A stretch of 62,431 bases of DNA, taken from an uncultured Muribaculaceae bacterium (GTDB taxonomy: Bacteria > Bacteroidota > Bacteroidia > Bacteroidales > Muribaculaceae). This document shows positions 14,254 through 23,723 of this stretch, one piece after another. The notes beneath the pieces are model-generated. The model was given only the letters and a program-made list of their open reading frames with translations, was not told the origin of the DNA and did no database searches. How positions within the stretch are numbered: the first letter of the stretch is position 1; each line of letters opens with the position of its first letter. The stretch lies in contig CABUTS010000008.1 in the NCBI GenBank assembly GCA_902494515.1, positions 1-62,431 of the forward strand. The letters run 5' to 3'. Both the position numbers and the translations under genes were made by a program.

Positions 14254-17085
14254 ATGAAAAAGTTCTTTTCCCGTCTGATGCTCGTGCTGTTCGGAGCAAC
14301 CTCGCTTGCTTTCTCGGCCAAGGCTCAGATTCCGATGGATCCCCTTCCGCTGGATCCCGCAGTCCGTCAGGGTGTTCTGCCCAACGGTCTGACCTATTAT
14401 GTGCGCCACAACGAATATCCCAAAGGCCAGGCTGACTTCTACATCGCCCAGAAGGTAGGCTCGGCTCTCGAGGAGGACAACCAGCGCGGTCTGGCCCACT
14501 TTCTGGAGCACATGTGTTTCAACGGCACCGTCAACTTCCCCGGCAATCAGATCGTCAGCTGGCTGGAATCGAAAGGTGTAAAGTTCGGTGAAAACCTCAA
14601 CGCCTACACCTCGATCGACGAGACCGTCTACAACATCTCGAACGTCCCCACCGCAAGCATCGCCGTGCAGGACTCCTGCCTGCTGATCCTTCACGACTGG
14701 GCCGACGGCCTGCTCCTCGAAACTGAGGAAATCGACAAGGAACGCGGCGTGATCCAGCAGGAATGGCGCTCGCGCAACGTAGGTATGCAGCGCCTGATGG
14801 AGCAGATGGCTCCCGCCATGATGCCCGGCTCGAAGTATGGTTACCGTCTGCCCATCGGCACCATGGATGTTGTGATGAACTTCAAACCTGAGGCTCTGCG
14901 CAGCTATTATGAAACCTGGTATCGTCCCGACCAGCAGGGTATTATCGTTGTCGGTGACATCGACGTGGACCGCATCGAGCAGAAGATCGTGGAGATTTTC
15001 TCCCCCATCAAGATGCCCGAGAACGCCAAGGAGCGCACCTACGAAGCCGTGCCCAAGACACCCGGCACAATCTTCGCCATCGGTGCTGACCCCGAGATGG
15101 ACAACTCCCGCGTGACTATCTACTTCAAGAATGACACCATCCCCATGGCCATGCGCAACACCATGGTTTACTGGCTCCAGGATTATGTCACCGACATGAT
15201 TTCGTCGATGCTCAACGCCCGTCTGTCGGAAATCTCGTCGCAGCCCGATTCCCCCTTCGCCGCCGCCGGAACCTACTACGGCAACTACTTCCTGGCTTCC
15301 ACCGAGGATGCTCTGGCTGTAATCGCCATCGGCAAGGGTAACGATATCCTCCCCGCTTACGCTTCGATTTATCGCGAGGTTCTCCGCGCACTCCGCGGCG
15401 GCTTCACCATCTCGGAGTATGACCGTGCCCGCGAGGAGTATCTCTCGCAGCTCGAGAAGGCTTACAACAACCGCGAGAAGACTGAAACCGCCAACTACGT
15501 TAACACTCTCGTCCGCCACTTCATCGACGGTACTCCCGCCACCGGCATCGAGATGGAATATCAGACCCTGAAGGCTATCCTGCCGCAGCTTCCCGTTGAC
15601 CTGATCAACCAGACCATGCAGCAGATGATCACCGACGACAACCGCGTGGTGACCGTGATGGTGCCCGAGAAAGAGGGTATGAAGGTTCCCACCGAAGCCG
15701 AGATGAAGGCAGTAGCCGCATCTGTCGAAGCTGAGGATATCAAGCCCTTCGTCGACGAAGTGAAGGCTGAACCCCTCATCGAGAACCTCCCCGCTCCCGG
15801 CAAGGTCGTTTCCGAGAAAGCACTTCCCCAGTGGGATGCAACCGAATGGACCCTCTCGAACGGCGCTAAGGTCATAATCAAGAAGACCGACTTCAAGGCC
15901 GACGAAATCCTGATGAACGCCTACGCCTTCGGCGGCACATCAGTTTACGGCGACGAATATGCCAACTCCCTGATTTTCATGGACGATGCCCTCAGCCAGT
16001 ATGGCCTCGGCACCTACACCTACAAGGATATCCAGAAATATCTGCAGGGCAAGCAGTGCGGCGTTTCCTTCTCCTTCGGCGATTACTCCCGCGAGGTTGA
16101 AGGTCACTCCACCCCGAAGGATCTCAAGACCATGATGGAGCTGCTCTACAGCCACTTCACCCAGTTCAACGTCTCGGCCGATGACTTCGCCGCCTCGCAA
16201 AGCGCCATCGCCGGTATCCTCCACAACCAGGAGACCAACCCGCAGTACGTGTTCCAGCGCGACCTTTACAAGGCTCTCTACAACACTCCCCGCAAGGAGA
16301 TGCTCTCCATCGAAATCCTTGAGAACGCTAAGCTCGAGCAGATCCAGCAGGTAATCAAGGACCTCACCACCAACGCTGCCGATTACACCTTCTACTTCAC
16401 CGGTAACATCGACCTCGCAACATTCAAGCCTCTGGTCGAGCAGTACATCGCAACTCTGCCCGCCACCTCCGCTGCATCTGCCAAGCCCGAAATCACCAAC
16501 GCTTTCGGCATGAAGTCCGGCGACAACCTCGTTGAGTTCACTACCCCGATGCAGACCCCGCAGACCTATGCCGCTGTCTTTGAATTCAAGGAACTGCCCT
16601 ACAGCGCCAAGAACCGCGCCCTGGCCGATATCGCCGGTCAGATCCTCACTGAGCGTCTGCTCAAGAAGGTCCGCGAGGAGATGGGTGCCGTTTACTCCAT
16701 CTGGGCTGTAGGCGGTATGCGTCGCCAGAGCACTCCCAACACCATGATTCAGACTGTATTCCCCATGAAGCCCGATCAGAAGGAGGAAGTCCTGAAGGTT
16801 ATCGCCCAGGAATTCAAGGACATGGAGACCAACGTCACCAATGAAGAATTCTCCAAGGTGATTGAGTTCATGGTCAAGGACGCTCAGGAAGCCAAAGAGA
16901 AGAACAACAGCTGGCTGAACGCCATGGTCGGCACCGCCCAGAACGGCGTCGATACCTTCAACGGCAATATCGAGCTCTACCAGAGCCTGACCCCCGCCGA
17001 CGTTATGAAATTCATGAAGGAGATGAACACCAACACCAACTACCGTGTCATCATCCTCGATCCCGCTCCTGAATCCGCCAAGTAA
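14254..17085 (+). CDS. M16 family zinc metallopeptidase, exported
   Basis: The 943-residue protein begins with a signal peptide (KKFFSRLMLVLFGATSLAFSAKA, cleavage near residue 24). Two M16 halves follow, about 35-480 and 520-940. The first holds the inverted zinc motif HFLEH (H82, E85, H86) and the downstream Glu in ERGVIQQEW. The second half lacks HxxEH and ends with the supporting REEMGAVYSIWAVGG. Architecture and length match PqqL/pitrilysin-like periplasmic peptidases common in Bacteroidales, which degrade peptides in a clamshell chamber. The gene stands alone. It has an AT-rich upstream region without a clear TAnnTTTG box, and a terminator shared with the convergent gltB. Confidence 0.93.
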   Translation: MKKFFSRLMLVLFGATSLAFSAKAQIPMDPLPLDPAVRQGVLPNGLTYYVRHNEYPKGQADFYIAQKVGSALEEDNQRGLAHFLEHMCFNGTVNFPGNQIVSWLESKGVKFGENLNAYTSIDETVYNISNVPTASIAVQDSCLLILHDWADGLLLETEEIDKERGVIQQEWRSRNVGMQRLMEQMAPAMMPGSKYGYRLPIGTMDVVMNFKPEALRSYYETWYRPDQQGIIVVGDIDVDRIEQKIVEIFSPIKMPENAKERTYEAVPKTPGTIFAIGADPEMDNSRVTIYFKNDTIPMAMRNTMVYWLQDYVTDMISSMLNARLSEISSQPDSPFAAAGTYYGNYFLASTEDALAVIAIGKGNDILPAYASIYREVLRALRGGFTISEYDRAREEYLSQLEKAYNNREKTETANYVNTLVRHFIDGTPATGIEMEYQTLKAILPQLPVDLINQTMQQMITDDNRVVTVMVPEKEGMKVPTEAEMKAVAASVEAEDIKPFVDEVKAEPLIENLPAPGKVVSEKALPQWDATEWTLSNGAKVIIKKTDFKADEILMNAYAFGGTSVYGDEYANSLIFMDDALSQYGLGTYTYKDIQKYLQGKQCGVSFSFGDYSREVEGHSTPKDLKTMMELLYSHFTQFNVSADDFAASQSAIAGILHNQETNPQYVFQRDLYKALYNTPRKEMLSIEILENAKLEQIQQVIKDLTTNAADYTFYFTGNIDLATFKPLVEQYIATLPATSAASAKPEITNAFGMKSGDNLVEFTTPMQTPQTYAAVFEFKELPYSAKNRALADIAGQILTERLLKKVREEMGAVYSIWAVGGMRRQSTPNTMIQTVFPMKPDQKEEVLKVIAQEFKDMETNVTNEEFSKVIEFMVKDAQEAKEKNNSWLNAMVGTAQNGVDTFNGNIELYQSLTPADVMKFMKEMNTNTNYRVIILDPAPESAK

Positions 17086-17089
17086 TACC

Positions 17090-17143
17090 CCTTTTCCGAA
17101 ATAGAAACCTTTTCCGAAATAGGGACCTGTTCCGAAATAGAAA
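17090..17143 (+). repeat. Three 18-bp tandem repeats after the M16 gene
   Basis: CCTTTTCCGAAATAGAAA-like units occupy 17090-17107, 17108-17125 and 17126-17143 with an exact 18-bp period and one to four changes between copies. They begin 4 bp past the stop codon. Confidence 0.85.
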
Positions 17144-17166
17144 ACAGTAATTTACTACAATAAAAA

Positions 17167-17203
17167 ACTCGCAAATCGGTTTTATCCGGTTTGCGAGTTT
17201 TTT
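17167..17203 (+). terminator. Bidirectional terminator between M16 gene and gltB
   Basis: ACTCGCAAATCGG (17167-17179) pairs with CCGGTTTGCGAGT (17186-17198) with one T-G wobble. The stem is flanked by A6 on the left and T6 on the right, so it works for both convergent genes. Confidence 0.88.
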
Positions 17204-17252
17204 ATGTCAGACTTTGAGTTTTATTTGCAATTTCCCGGGCAATGCGTAGATG

Positions 17253-20200
17253 TTAGCGGGGAATGCCGGCGGGTGTGAGGGCGAGACGCTTGTATTCGAC
17301 GGGGGTGACTTTGAGGAACTGAGGGCAGAATGTGGCCCAGTCGTCGAGCATGCGGCGGGCGAGGGCGGAACGGGTGTGACGGTAGTGATCTTCGATGAGA
17401 GAGCGGAGTTCGGCGGCTTCCTCTTCGGTTTCGATGAGTGTCAGCTCGACCATCTCCATGTTGATGCGGGAGTCGACGTTGCCGGTTGGATCCCAGATGT
17501 AAGCCACGCCGCCGCTCATTCCTGCGGCGAAGTTGCGTCCGATTTTTCCGAGAACCACCACGCGGCCTCCGGTCATGTATTCGCAAGCATGGTCTCCGAC
17601 ACCCTCCACAACGACCTTGGCTCCACTGTTGCGGACGGCAAATCGTTCGCCGACGCGGCCATTGACGAACAGCTCGCCTGCGGTTGCGCCGTAGAGGAGC
17701 GTATTTCCGGCGATGGTATTCTTTTCAGCGGGGAAGGTGGCATCACGCGGGGGCACGACAACAATACGGCCTCCGGAGAGTCCCTTGCCGAGGTAGTCGT
17801 TGGCATCGCCTTCGAGTTTCAGGGTCACACCCTTGCAGAGAAATGCGCCGAAACTTTGTCCGGCGGAACCGGTAAAGGTAAGATTGATGGCTCCGTCGGG
17901 CAGGCCTTCACCGCCGAAACGGCGGGTGACGTAGCCGCTGAGCATTGAGCCGACCGATCGGTTGGTGTTGACTATCGGCATCCCGAGCGAGATTGGCTGA
18001 CGGGCGTCGATGGCGGAGCTGATGAGTGTGAGGAGTCCGCGGTCCTTGACGCTGTCGAGTTTATGGTCCTGAGATTCGGTGAAATGGAGCGCTGAATCAG
18101 TGGCAGGCATGAAGAACAGTCGCGAAAAATCGAGCCCGGCAGCCTTGGAACCGGGTGCGGCGGGGCGCATCTTCAGCAGGTCGGCACGTCCGACAATATC
18201 CTCAAGTTTTTTGTATCCCATTTCGGCGAGACGGATGCGGATTTCCTCGGCCATGAGTCGGAAGTAACTGATGAAATTCTCATATTTCCCGGCGAATTTC
18301 TTACGCAGTTCGGGGTTCTGGGTGGCAATTCCCTTGGGACACTTGTTGGTGTTGCACTGACGGTCCATGCAGCATCCGAGCACGATGAGCGCAGCGGTGC
18401 CGAAGCCGAATTCCTCGGCGCCGAGCAACGCGGTGACGATGACGTCGTGCGGACTCTTCAGCTGGCCGTCGACCTGCAGTTTTACTTTGCCGCGGAGGTT
18501 GTTGAGCACGAGGGTCTGCTGGATTTCAGCCAGACCGATTTCGGCGGGGACGCCGGCATGCTTCATCGAGCTGGCAGGGGAAGCGCCCGTGCCACCGTCG
18601 CAGCCGCTGATCAGAATCTTGTCGGCTTTGGCTTTTGCGACTCCGGCGGCAATAGTACCGACACCGCTCTCTGCCACGAGTTTTACCGAAATCTCAGCCT
18701 CGGGATTTACGTTTTTCAGATCGAAAATAAGCTGCGCGAGATCCTCGATGGAGTAGATGTCGTGGTGCGGGGGTGGGGAGATGAGGGTCAGTCCCGGGAG
18801 CGAACGGCGGGTGCGGGCGATGACTTCGTCAACCTTGAAACCGGGAAGCTGGCCCCCCTCGCCGGGCTTTGCGCCCTGGGCTACCTTAATCTGGATTTCG
18901 TCGGCATTGACAAGATACTCCGTGTCGACTCCGAAACGGCCCGAGGCTACCTGCTTGACGCGGGAACTGGGCCATGTGCCGTCGGGACGCACGGCGTTGC
19001 GCGATGGGTCCTCGCCCCCCTCGCCGGTGTTGCTCATGCCGCCGATTTTGTTCATGGCTATGGCCAGGGTCTCGTGAGCTTCGATGCTGAGGGCGCCGAA
19101 CGACATAGCTTCGGTGACGAAGCGTCGCATAAGGCTCTCGACGCTTTCGACTTTCTCCAGAGGTATAGGCTGACGGTCGGAGCTGACGCCCATGAGGTCG
19201 CGAAGCACTATCGGCTGCTCCTTCTGCTCGACAAGTGCCACATATTCCCGGAACTTTTCAGTGTCACCGGAGGCTGTTGCAACCTGCAGGGCGCGAACCA
19301 TTGCGGGATTCCAGGCGTGGAGTTCTCCCCCCTTGCGGTAGGCATAGTTGCCGAAATCTTCAAGGAGGGGAGCCTTGTGCTCAGCATCGGCGCCATCGCC
19401 GGATTCACCGCGGGCGAAAGCAGCGGTGTGGTTGCGGAGGACATCGGCGGTAACATCTTCAATGCCAATTCCTTCAATTGCCGAGGAGCCGCCGCCCATG
19501 TAACGGCTGAGCAGACGGGAGCTGACACCGAGGGCTTCGAAGAGGGCGCAGCCGCGGTAGCTGCGGATGGTGGAGATGCCCATCTTCGACATGATTTTCA
19601 GAATCCCCTTGTTGACGGCGGTGATGTAGTGTTTTTCTGCACCCTCGAAATCGAGCTGGAGCTCGTGGTTATCGACGAGGTCTTTCAGTATTGCAAAGGC
19701 CATATAGGGATTTACGGCACTGGCGCCGTAGCCCATCAGCAGGGCTACGTGCATCACCTCGCATGCCTCGCCGGTCTCGACGATGATGGCAATCTGCGAG
19801 CGTTTGCGACGGCTGACCAGATGATGGTGGACCGCCGAGAGAGCTAAAAGCGACGGCACCGGGGCGTAACGCGCGGAGACATTGCGGTCAGAGATGACCA
19901 TGTAGTTGTAGCCGTTGTCAACGGCGTCCTCAGCCTGAGAGCAGAGTTTGTCAATGGCCTCCTCCATGGCCTTGACGCCGCCGGCGGCCTCGAATACCAT
20001 AGGGAGAGTGATTGTGCGGAAACCTTTGTATTGCAGGTGGCGGAGGATGTCAAGCTCACTGTCGGAAACAATCGGCGAGGGCATCATCACAACGTTGCAA
20101 AGGTCGGCCGAGGGTTTCAGGATATTCTTGCGGACGGAACCGACGTAGCTTGTCAGCGACATTACAAGCTCCTCGCGGATGGGGTCGATCGGCGGGTTGG

Positions 20201-21767
20201 TGACCTGGGCGAACTGCTGGCGGAAGTAGTTGAAGAAGCGCTGTGGTCTGGAGGAGAGCACAGCAGGCGGGGCATCGTTGCCCATCGCCACGACGGGTTC
20301 CTTTGAGGTGGAGGCCATCGGCTTGATGATACGCTCGATATCCTCCTTGTTGTAGCCGAAGGCCACCATCATGCGCTCCCGGTCGGGAACCTCGTGGGTG
20401 ACTTTGCGGCCGGAACTGATTTTGCTGAGCACGATGCGATTCTGCTCAATCCACTCGGCGTAGGGGTGTTCATTGGCGAGCGCCTCCTTGATGTCCCTGT
20501 CGATGAGGATTTTTCCCTCCTCGGTGTCGACCATCAGGATTTTGCCCGGCTTTAGACGCGCCTTGTGCTCGATTTTCTCCTCGGGAACGCTGAGAACGCC
20601 GGTCTCCGAGGCGATGATCATTTCGCCGTCGGTGGTGACTACGACGCGGGCCGGACGGAGGCCGTTGCGGTCGAGCATGCCCCCGGCGTAGCGCCCGTCG
20701 GAGAAGATAATGGCAGCGGGCCCGTCCCAAGGGGCCATGAAGATTGAATGGTATTCGTAGAAACTGCGGAGCCTGCGGGTCAGCGGGTTCTGCTCGTTGA
20801 TGCTTTCCGGCACGAGCATGGCCAGGGCGTGGGGAAGCGACATCCCGGAGCGGACGAAGAATTCGAGGGCGTTGTCGAAGGAGGCGCTGTCGCTCATCCC
20901 GGGCTGAATGACGTGGCCGAGCCGGGCGGTTTCGCCAAGGACATCGGAGTTGATGACGGCCTCGCGGGTTGACATCCAGAAGCGGTTGCCGCGGATGGTG
21001 TTGATTTCTCCGTTGTGACCTATGAGGCGGAATGGCTGGGCCAGGCGCCATGTGGGGAAGGTGTTGGTGGAGAATCGGGAGTGAACCAGGGCGATTGCGC
21101 TGGTGAAGTATGGGCTCTGGAGATCCTTGAAGTAGCCGCGGAGCTGCTGCGAGGTGAGCATCCCTTTATATATTAATGTGCGGGTCGATAGGCTGACAAT
21201 GTAGCAGGCATCCTTGTCGTGGATTTCGTCCGAATCGAGGACGGCCTGCTCGATATGCTTGCGGATTACATAAAGGAGCCCTTCGAGGCGTTCGCGGTTG
21301 TCGCATCCGACGATGAAGAGCTGGCGGATGCGCGGTTCGGTGGCGAGGGCGTCCTTGCCGAGAACCGAAGAGTCAACCGGGACGTCGCGGGTGTGCATAA
21401 GGAAAAGGCCCTGTGCTTTGATTTCGCGGTCGATAATCTGCTCGAAAAGTGTGCAGTCATGTTCATCTTTAGGGAGAAAGACCATTCCGACGCCGTAGCG
21501 TCCTTTTTCGGGAACCGGGATGCCGTTGAGAAGAATGTATTCGTGAGGAATCTGCACCATGATTCCGGCACCGTCGCCCGACTTGTTGTCGGCGCCTTCG
21601 GCACCTCGGTGGGCGAGGTGTTCGAGCACTTTAAGACCTTGATCTACAATGGAGTGGTGTTTGCTGCCATCGATTTTTACAACGAGACCGACACCGCAGG
21701 CATCGTGCTCGGATTCCGGGCGGTATAGACCATGGAGGGCTGCCTCCCGGGCTTCAGCGTTTACCAT
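17253..21767 (-). CDS. gltB: Glutamate synthase, large subunit
   Basis: The 1504-residue cytoplasmic enzyme makes glutamate from glutamine and 2-oxoglutarate. The class II glutamine amidotransferase domain starts at the Cys of HDACGVGLV (residue 24), which normally becomes the N-terminus after propeptide removal. The central domain, the FMN-binding synthase domain (GGEDPSRN, LISPPPHHDIYSIEDLAQLI) and the C-terminal GxGxG beta-helix follow. The 3Fe-4S ligands appear as Cys-x5-Cys-x4-Cys in CCMDRQCNTNKC. The start at 21767 is chosen because the open frame further upstream only mirrors cinA. No gltD small subunit lies on either side, which is unusual. Confidence 0.96.
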   Translation of the reverse strand: MVNAEAREAALHGLYRPESEHDACGVGLVVKIDGSKHHSIVDQGLKVLEHLAHRGAEGADNKSGDGAGIMVQIPHEYILLNGIPVPEKGRYGVGMVFLPKDEHDCTLFEQIIDREIKAQGLFLMHTRDVPVDSSVLGKDALATEPRIRQLFIVGCDNRERLEGLLYVIRKHIEQAVLDSDEIHDKDACYIVSLSTRTLIYKGMLTSQQLRGYFKDLQSPYFTSAIALVHSRFSTNTFPTWRLAQPFRLIGHNGEINTIRGNRFWMSTREAVINSDVLGETARLGHVIQPGMSDSASFDNALEFFVRSGMSLPHALAMLVPESINEQNPLTRRLRSFYEYHSIFMAPWDGPAAIIFSDGRYAGGMLDRNGLRPARVVVTTDGEMIIASETGVLSVPEEKIEHKARLKPGKILMVDTEEGKILIDRDIKEALANEHPYAEWIEQNRIVLSKISSGRKVTHEVPDRERMMVAFGYNKEDIERIIKPMASTSKEPVVAMGNDAPPAVLSSRPQRFFNYFRQQFAQVTNPPIDPIREELVMSLTSYVGSVRKNILKPSADLCNVVMMPSPIVSDSELDILRHLQYKGFRTITLPMVFEAAGGVKAMEEAIDKLCSQAEDAVDNGYNYMVISDRNVSARYAPVPSLLALSAVHHHLVSRRKRSQIAIIVETGEACEVMHVALLMGYGASAVNPYMAFAILKDLVDNHELQLDFEGAEKHYITAVNKGILKIMSKMGISTIRSYRGCALFEALGVSSRLLSRYMGGGSSAIEGIGIEDVTADVLRNHTAAFARGESGDGADAEHKAPLLEDFGNYAYRKGGELHAWNPAMVRALQVATASGDTEKFREYVALVEQKEQPIVLRDLMGVSSDRQPIPLEKVESVESLMRRFVTEAMSFGALSIEAHETLAIAMNKIGGMSNTGEGGEDPSRNAVRPDGTWPSSRVKQVASGRFGVDTEYLVNADEIQIKVAQGAKPGEGGQLPGFKVDEVIARTRRSLPGLTLISPPPHHDIYSIEDLAQLIFDLKNVNPEAEISVKLVAESGVGTIAAGVAKAKADKILISGCDGGTGASPASSMKHAGVPAEIGLAEIQQTLVLNNLRGKVKLQVDGQLKSPHDVIVTALLGAEEFGFGTAALIVLGCCMDRQCNTNKCPKGIATQNPELRKKFAGKYENFISYFRLMAEEIRIRLAEMGYKKLEDIVGRADLLKMRPAAPGSKAAGLDFSRLFFMPATDSALHFTESQDHKLDSVKDRGLLTLISSAIDARQPISLGMPIVNTNRSVGSMLSGYVTRRFGGEGLPDGAINLTFTGSAGQSFGAFLCKGVTLKLEGDANDYLGKGLSGGRIVVVPPRDATFPAEKNTIAGNTLLYGATAGELFVNGRVGERFAVRNSGAKVVVEGVGDHACEYMTGGRVVVLGKIGRNFAAGMSGGVAYIWDPTGNVDSRINMEMVELTLIETEEEAAELRSLIEDHYRHTRSALARRMLDDWATFCPQFLKVTPVEYKRLALTPAGIPR

Positions 21768-21856
21768 ATACCTTAGAAATGTGATTGACCTGATTTTACG
21801 AAAACGCAATTTCCTGTGAATTCGGAAATTTGTTTTCCGTTTTGCTGATTTGGTCG

Positions 21857-21891
21857 CAAAATTACAAATAATTTGCAATTCGGCCAACAAA
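21857..21891 (-). promoter_or_regulatory. Probable promoter for gltB
   Basis: TAATTTTG on the minus strand (21864-21857) is preceded by TTTG (21891-21888) at 23 bp, slightly longer than the usual 19-21. Start site would be near 21850, leaving about 80 nt of leader. Confidence 0.5.
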
Positions 21892-21939
21892 TTGTGAGCT
21901 TTTCTTTGAGATCTAAGGCAAAATGTCGAAAATGCGGCC

Positions 21940-22431
21940 TCAAAGGTGGTTGTAGAGGAGGCGGAGGACCAGGAGGGTAGCCTTGTCGATGATTTCGGCG
22001 CGGGGACCTGCGAGGTGGTAGAGCTGGGAGACTGTGCCGGCGGGGGTGTGGATGGCGGTCCAGACGGTGCCGACGGGCTTGTCGTCGGTGCCACCGCCGG
22101 GGCCGGCGATGCCGGAGGTCGCCACGGCGCAGGTCGTCGCGAAGGCACGGCAGGCTCCTTCGGCCATTGCGCGGACAACCTCCTCGGAGACGGCACCGTG
22201 GGTGTCGATGAGAGTCTTGTCAACGCCTAAGATGTTGATTTTTGCCTCGTTGGCGTAGGTTACGGCTCCGCCGAAGTATAGGTCGGAACAGCCGGGCACG
22301 AGGGTTATGTGATGAGCGATGTTGCCGCCGGTGCAGCTTTCGGCGGTGGCGAGGGTGAGGCCGCGCTGACGCAGGGCGTCGAGGAGGTCGGGGGCAATCT
22401 CTTCGAGATCGTGAAGGATGAAGGGGTCCAT
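21940..22431 (-). CDS. pncC: CinA C-terminal domain protein (NMN amidohydrolase, PncC-type)
   Basis: The 163-residue cytoplasmic protein corresponds to the stand-alone CinA C-terminal domain, which deamidates nicotinamide mononucleotide. Signature segments are TLATAESCTGGNIAHHIT (residues 26-43), the LYFGGAVTYANEAKINILGV strand-helix, and VATSGIAGPGGGTDDKPVGTVW. The ATG at 22431 is used because the longer open frame upstream only overlaps tsaD in another frame. It starts 7 nt after the tsaD stop, so the two are translationally coupled. Length matches the E. coli PncC class, and there is no molybdopterin-like N-terminal domain. Confidence 0.88.
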   Translation of the reverse strand: MDPFILHDLEEIAPDLLDALRQRGLTLATAESCTGGNIAHHITLVPGCSDLYFGGAVTYANEAKINILGVDKTLIDTHGAVSEEVVRAMAEGACRAFATTCAVATSGIAGPGGGTDDKPVGTVWTAIHTPAGTVSQLYHLAGPRAEIIDKATLLVLRLLYNHL

Positions 22432-22438
22432 AGGAGGG

Positions 22439-23458
22439 TTATTTGATGGTGACGCGGGCAAACGGGGCGGCGTCGTAGGGGCAGAAGTCGCGGTCGAGGT
22501 ATTTGAACTGGCCGGCGATGGCAATCATGGCGGCGTTGTCGGTTGTGAAGGCGCGCTCGGGAATGAAGGCTGTCAGGCCGTGGGCTTCGCAATAGTCGGC
22601 CACGGCTTTGCGGACGCCGGAGTTGGCGGAAACGCCGCCGCCGATGACCACCGTGGAGACGCCGGTGTGCTTGACCGCCTTGTCGAGTTTGTCGATGAGA
22701 ATCTCTATGATGGTGCGCTGGAGCGATGCGGCGAGGTCGGCGCGGTTCTCCTCGATGAAGTTCGGGTTGGTCTTGATGTTGTCGCGGAGGGTGTAGAGGA
22801 ATGAGGTTTTCAGTCCGCTGAAGCTGTAGTCGAAGCCGGGGATGTGGGGTTTGGCGAAGTGGAAGGCTTTCGGGTTGCCTTCGGAGGCGAGCCGGTCGAT
22901 GTGTGGACCGCCGGGATAGGGGAGACCCATGACCTTGGCGCATTTGTCGAAAGCTTCGCCGGCAGCGTCGTCGATTGTCTGGCCTATGATTTCCATTTTG
23001 TTGTAATCTTTGACCAGAACGAGCTGGGAGTTTCCGCCGGAAATCAGGAGCGCCAGGAAGGGGAAAGTGGGGACGGAGTCCTCGGGTTTGCGGCGCACGA
23101 AGTGGCTGAGGACATGGCCGTGGAGATGGTTGACCTCCACTAACGGTATCCGCAGGCCGAGCGACATCCCCTTGGCGAAGGATGTTCCGACCAACAGCGA
23201 GCCCAACAGACCCGGGCCGCGGGTGAAGGCGATTGCGTCGAGGTCGGATTTCGAGATTCCGGCGCGTCGGAGCGCGGCGTCGACCACCGGCACGATGTTT
23301 TGCTGATGGGCGCGCGAGGCGAGTTCGGGGACCACGCCGCCGTATTCTTCGTGGACGCTTTGGGAGGCTATGACGTTCGACAGCAGCAGTCCGTCGCGGA
23401 TGACGGCTGCAGAGGTGTCGTCGCAGGAAGATTCAATTCCGAGGATTGTTACAGACAT
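22439..23458 (-). CDS. tsaD: tRNA N6-threonylcarbamoyladenosine transferase TsaD
   Basis: This 339-residue cytoplasmic ASKHA-fold protein catalyses the last step of t6A37 formation on ANN-decoding tRNAs, with TsaB, TsaC and TsaE. Visible landmarks are ILGIESSCDDTSAAVI (residues 5-20), the metal-binding VNHLHGHVLSHF, LLISGGNSQLVLV and the C-terminal GGGVSANSGVRK. The ATG at 23458 begins exactly at the conserved N-terminus. The frame stays open for a further 55 codons through a repeat array, but that extension is low-complexity and not TsaD-like. The promoter may be the TAACTTTG at 23723-23716, making the array part of a long leader. cinA follows immediately. Confidence 0.97.
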   Translation of the reverse strand: MSVTILGIESSCDDTSAAVIRDGLLLSNVIASQSVHEEYGGVVPELASRAHQQNIVPVVDAALRRAGISKSDLDAIAFTRGPGLLGSLLVGTSFAKGMSLGLRIPLVEVNHLHGHVLSHFVRRKPEDSVPTFPFLALLISGGNSQLVLVKDYNKMEIIGQTIDDAAGEAFDKCAKVMGLPYPGGPHIDRLASEGNPKAFHFAKPHIPGFDYSFSGLKTSFLYTLRDNIKTNPNFIEENRADLAASLQRTIIEILIDKLDKAVKHTGVSTVVIGGGVSANSGVRKAVADYCEAHGLTAFIPERAFTTDNAAMIAIAGQFKYLDRDFCPYDAAPFARVTIK

Positions 23459-23535
23459 ATTATAATTATATATGTGCAGGATTTCGGGTTGAGAGACGCG
23501 CAGAACCACTGCAGTTGTGGCAGCTTTGTAGCCAA

Positions 23536-23650
23536 TGTAGCCAATGTAGCCAATGTAGTCGTTGAAGCATTGTAGCCAATGTAGCCAATGTAGTCGTTGA
23601 AGCATTGTAGCCAATGTAGCCAATGTAGTCGTTGAAGCATTGTAGCTTTG
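23536..23650 (-). repeat. Nested tandem repeat array in the tsaD leader (35-bp units built on a 9-mer)
   Basis: A 35-bp unit, made of two TGTAGCCAA 9-mers plus TGTAGTCGTTGAAGCAT, recurs three times with ends at 23570, 23605 and 23640. A shorter flank of the same 9-mer precedes it and a decayed copy follows. On the tsaD strand each unit contains ATG and no stop in any frame. Confidence 0.85.
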
Positions 23651-23715
23651 CAGTCGTTGTAGCCACTACAGCATGCGTTGTGTGGGCGTTGGCAGCGAGT
23701 CTCCAAATTTTTTTG

Positions 23716-23723
23716 CAAAGTTA
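23716..23723 (-). promoter_or_regulatory. Possible -7 box for tsaD-cinA
   Basis: TAACTTTG on the minus strand fits TAnnTTTG and lies 258 bp upstream of the tsaD ATG. No TTTG lies at 19-21 bp, so support is partial. Confidence 0.4.

Noticed and set aside
14209..15519. 436-codon minus-strand open frame opposite the M16 peptidase gene
   Set aside because: It is an antisense shadow of a strongly biased coding region; the translation has no recognisable domain.
17253..21767. Frameshift or split in the very long gltB frame
   Set aside because: All domains and the 3Fe-4S cysteines are in one uninterrupted frame of normal length.
21768..22223. N-terminal extension of gltB by 152 codons
   Set aside because: The extension lies in another frame of cinA, and the GATase domain must start near the Cys of HDACGVG; the ATG at 21767 fits.
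23521..23650. CRISPR array or protein repeat domain upstream of tsaD
   Set aside because: The repeats are directly tandem and nested on a 9-mer with no spacers; the W-L-H translation is low complexity and not part of TsaD.
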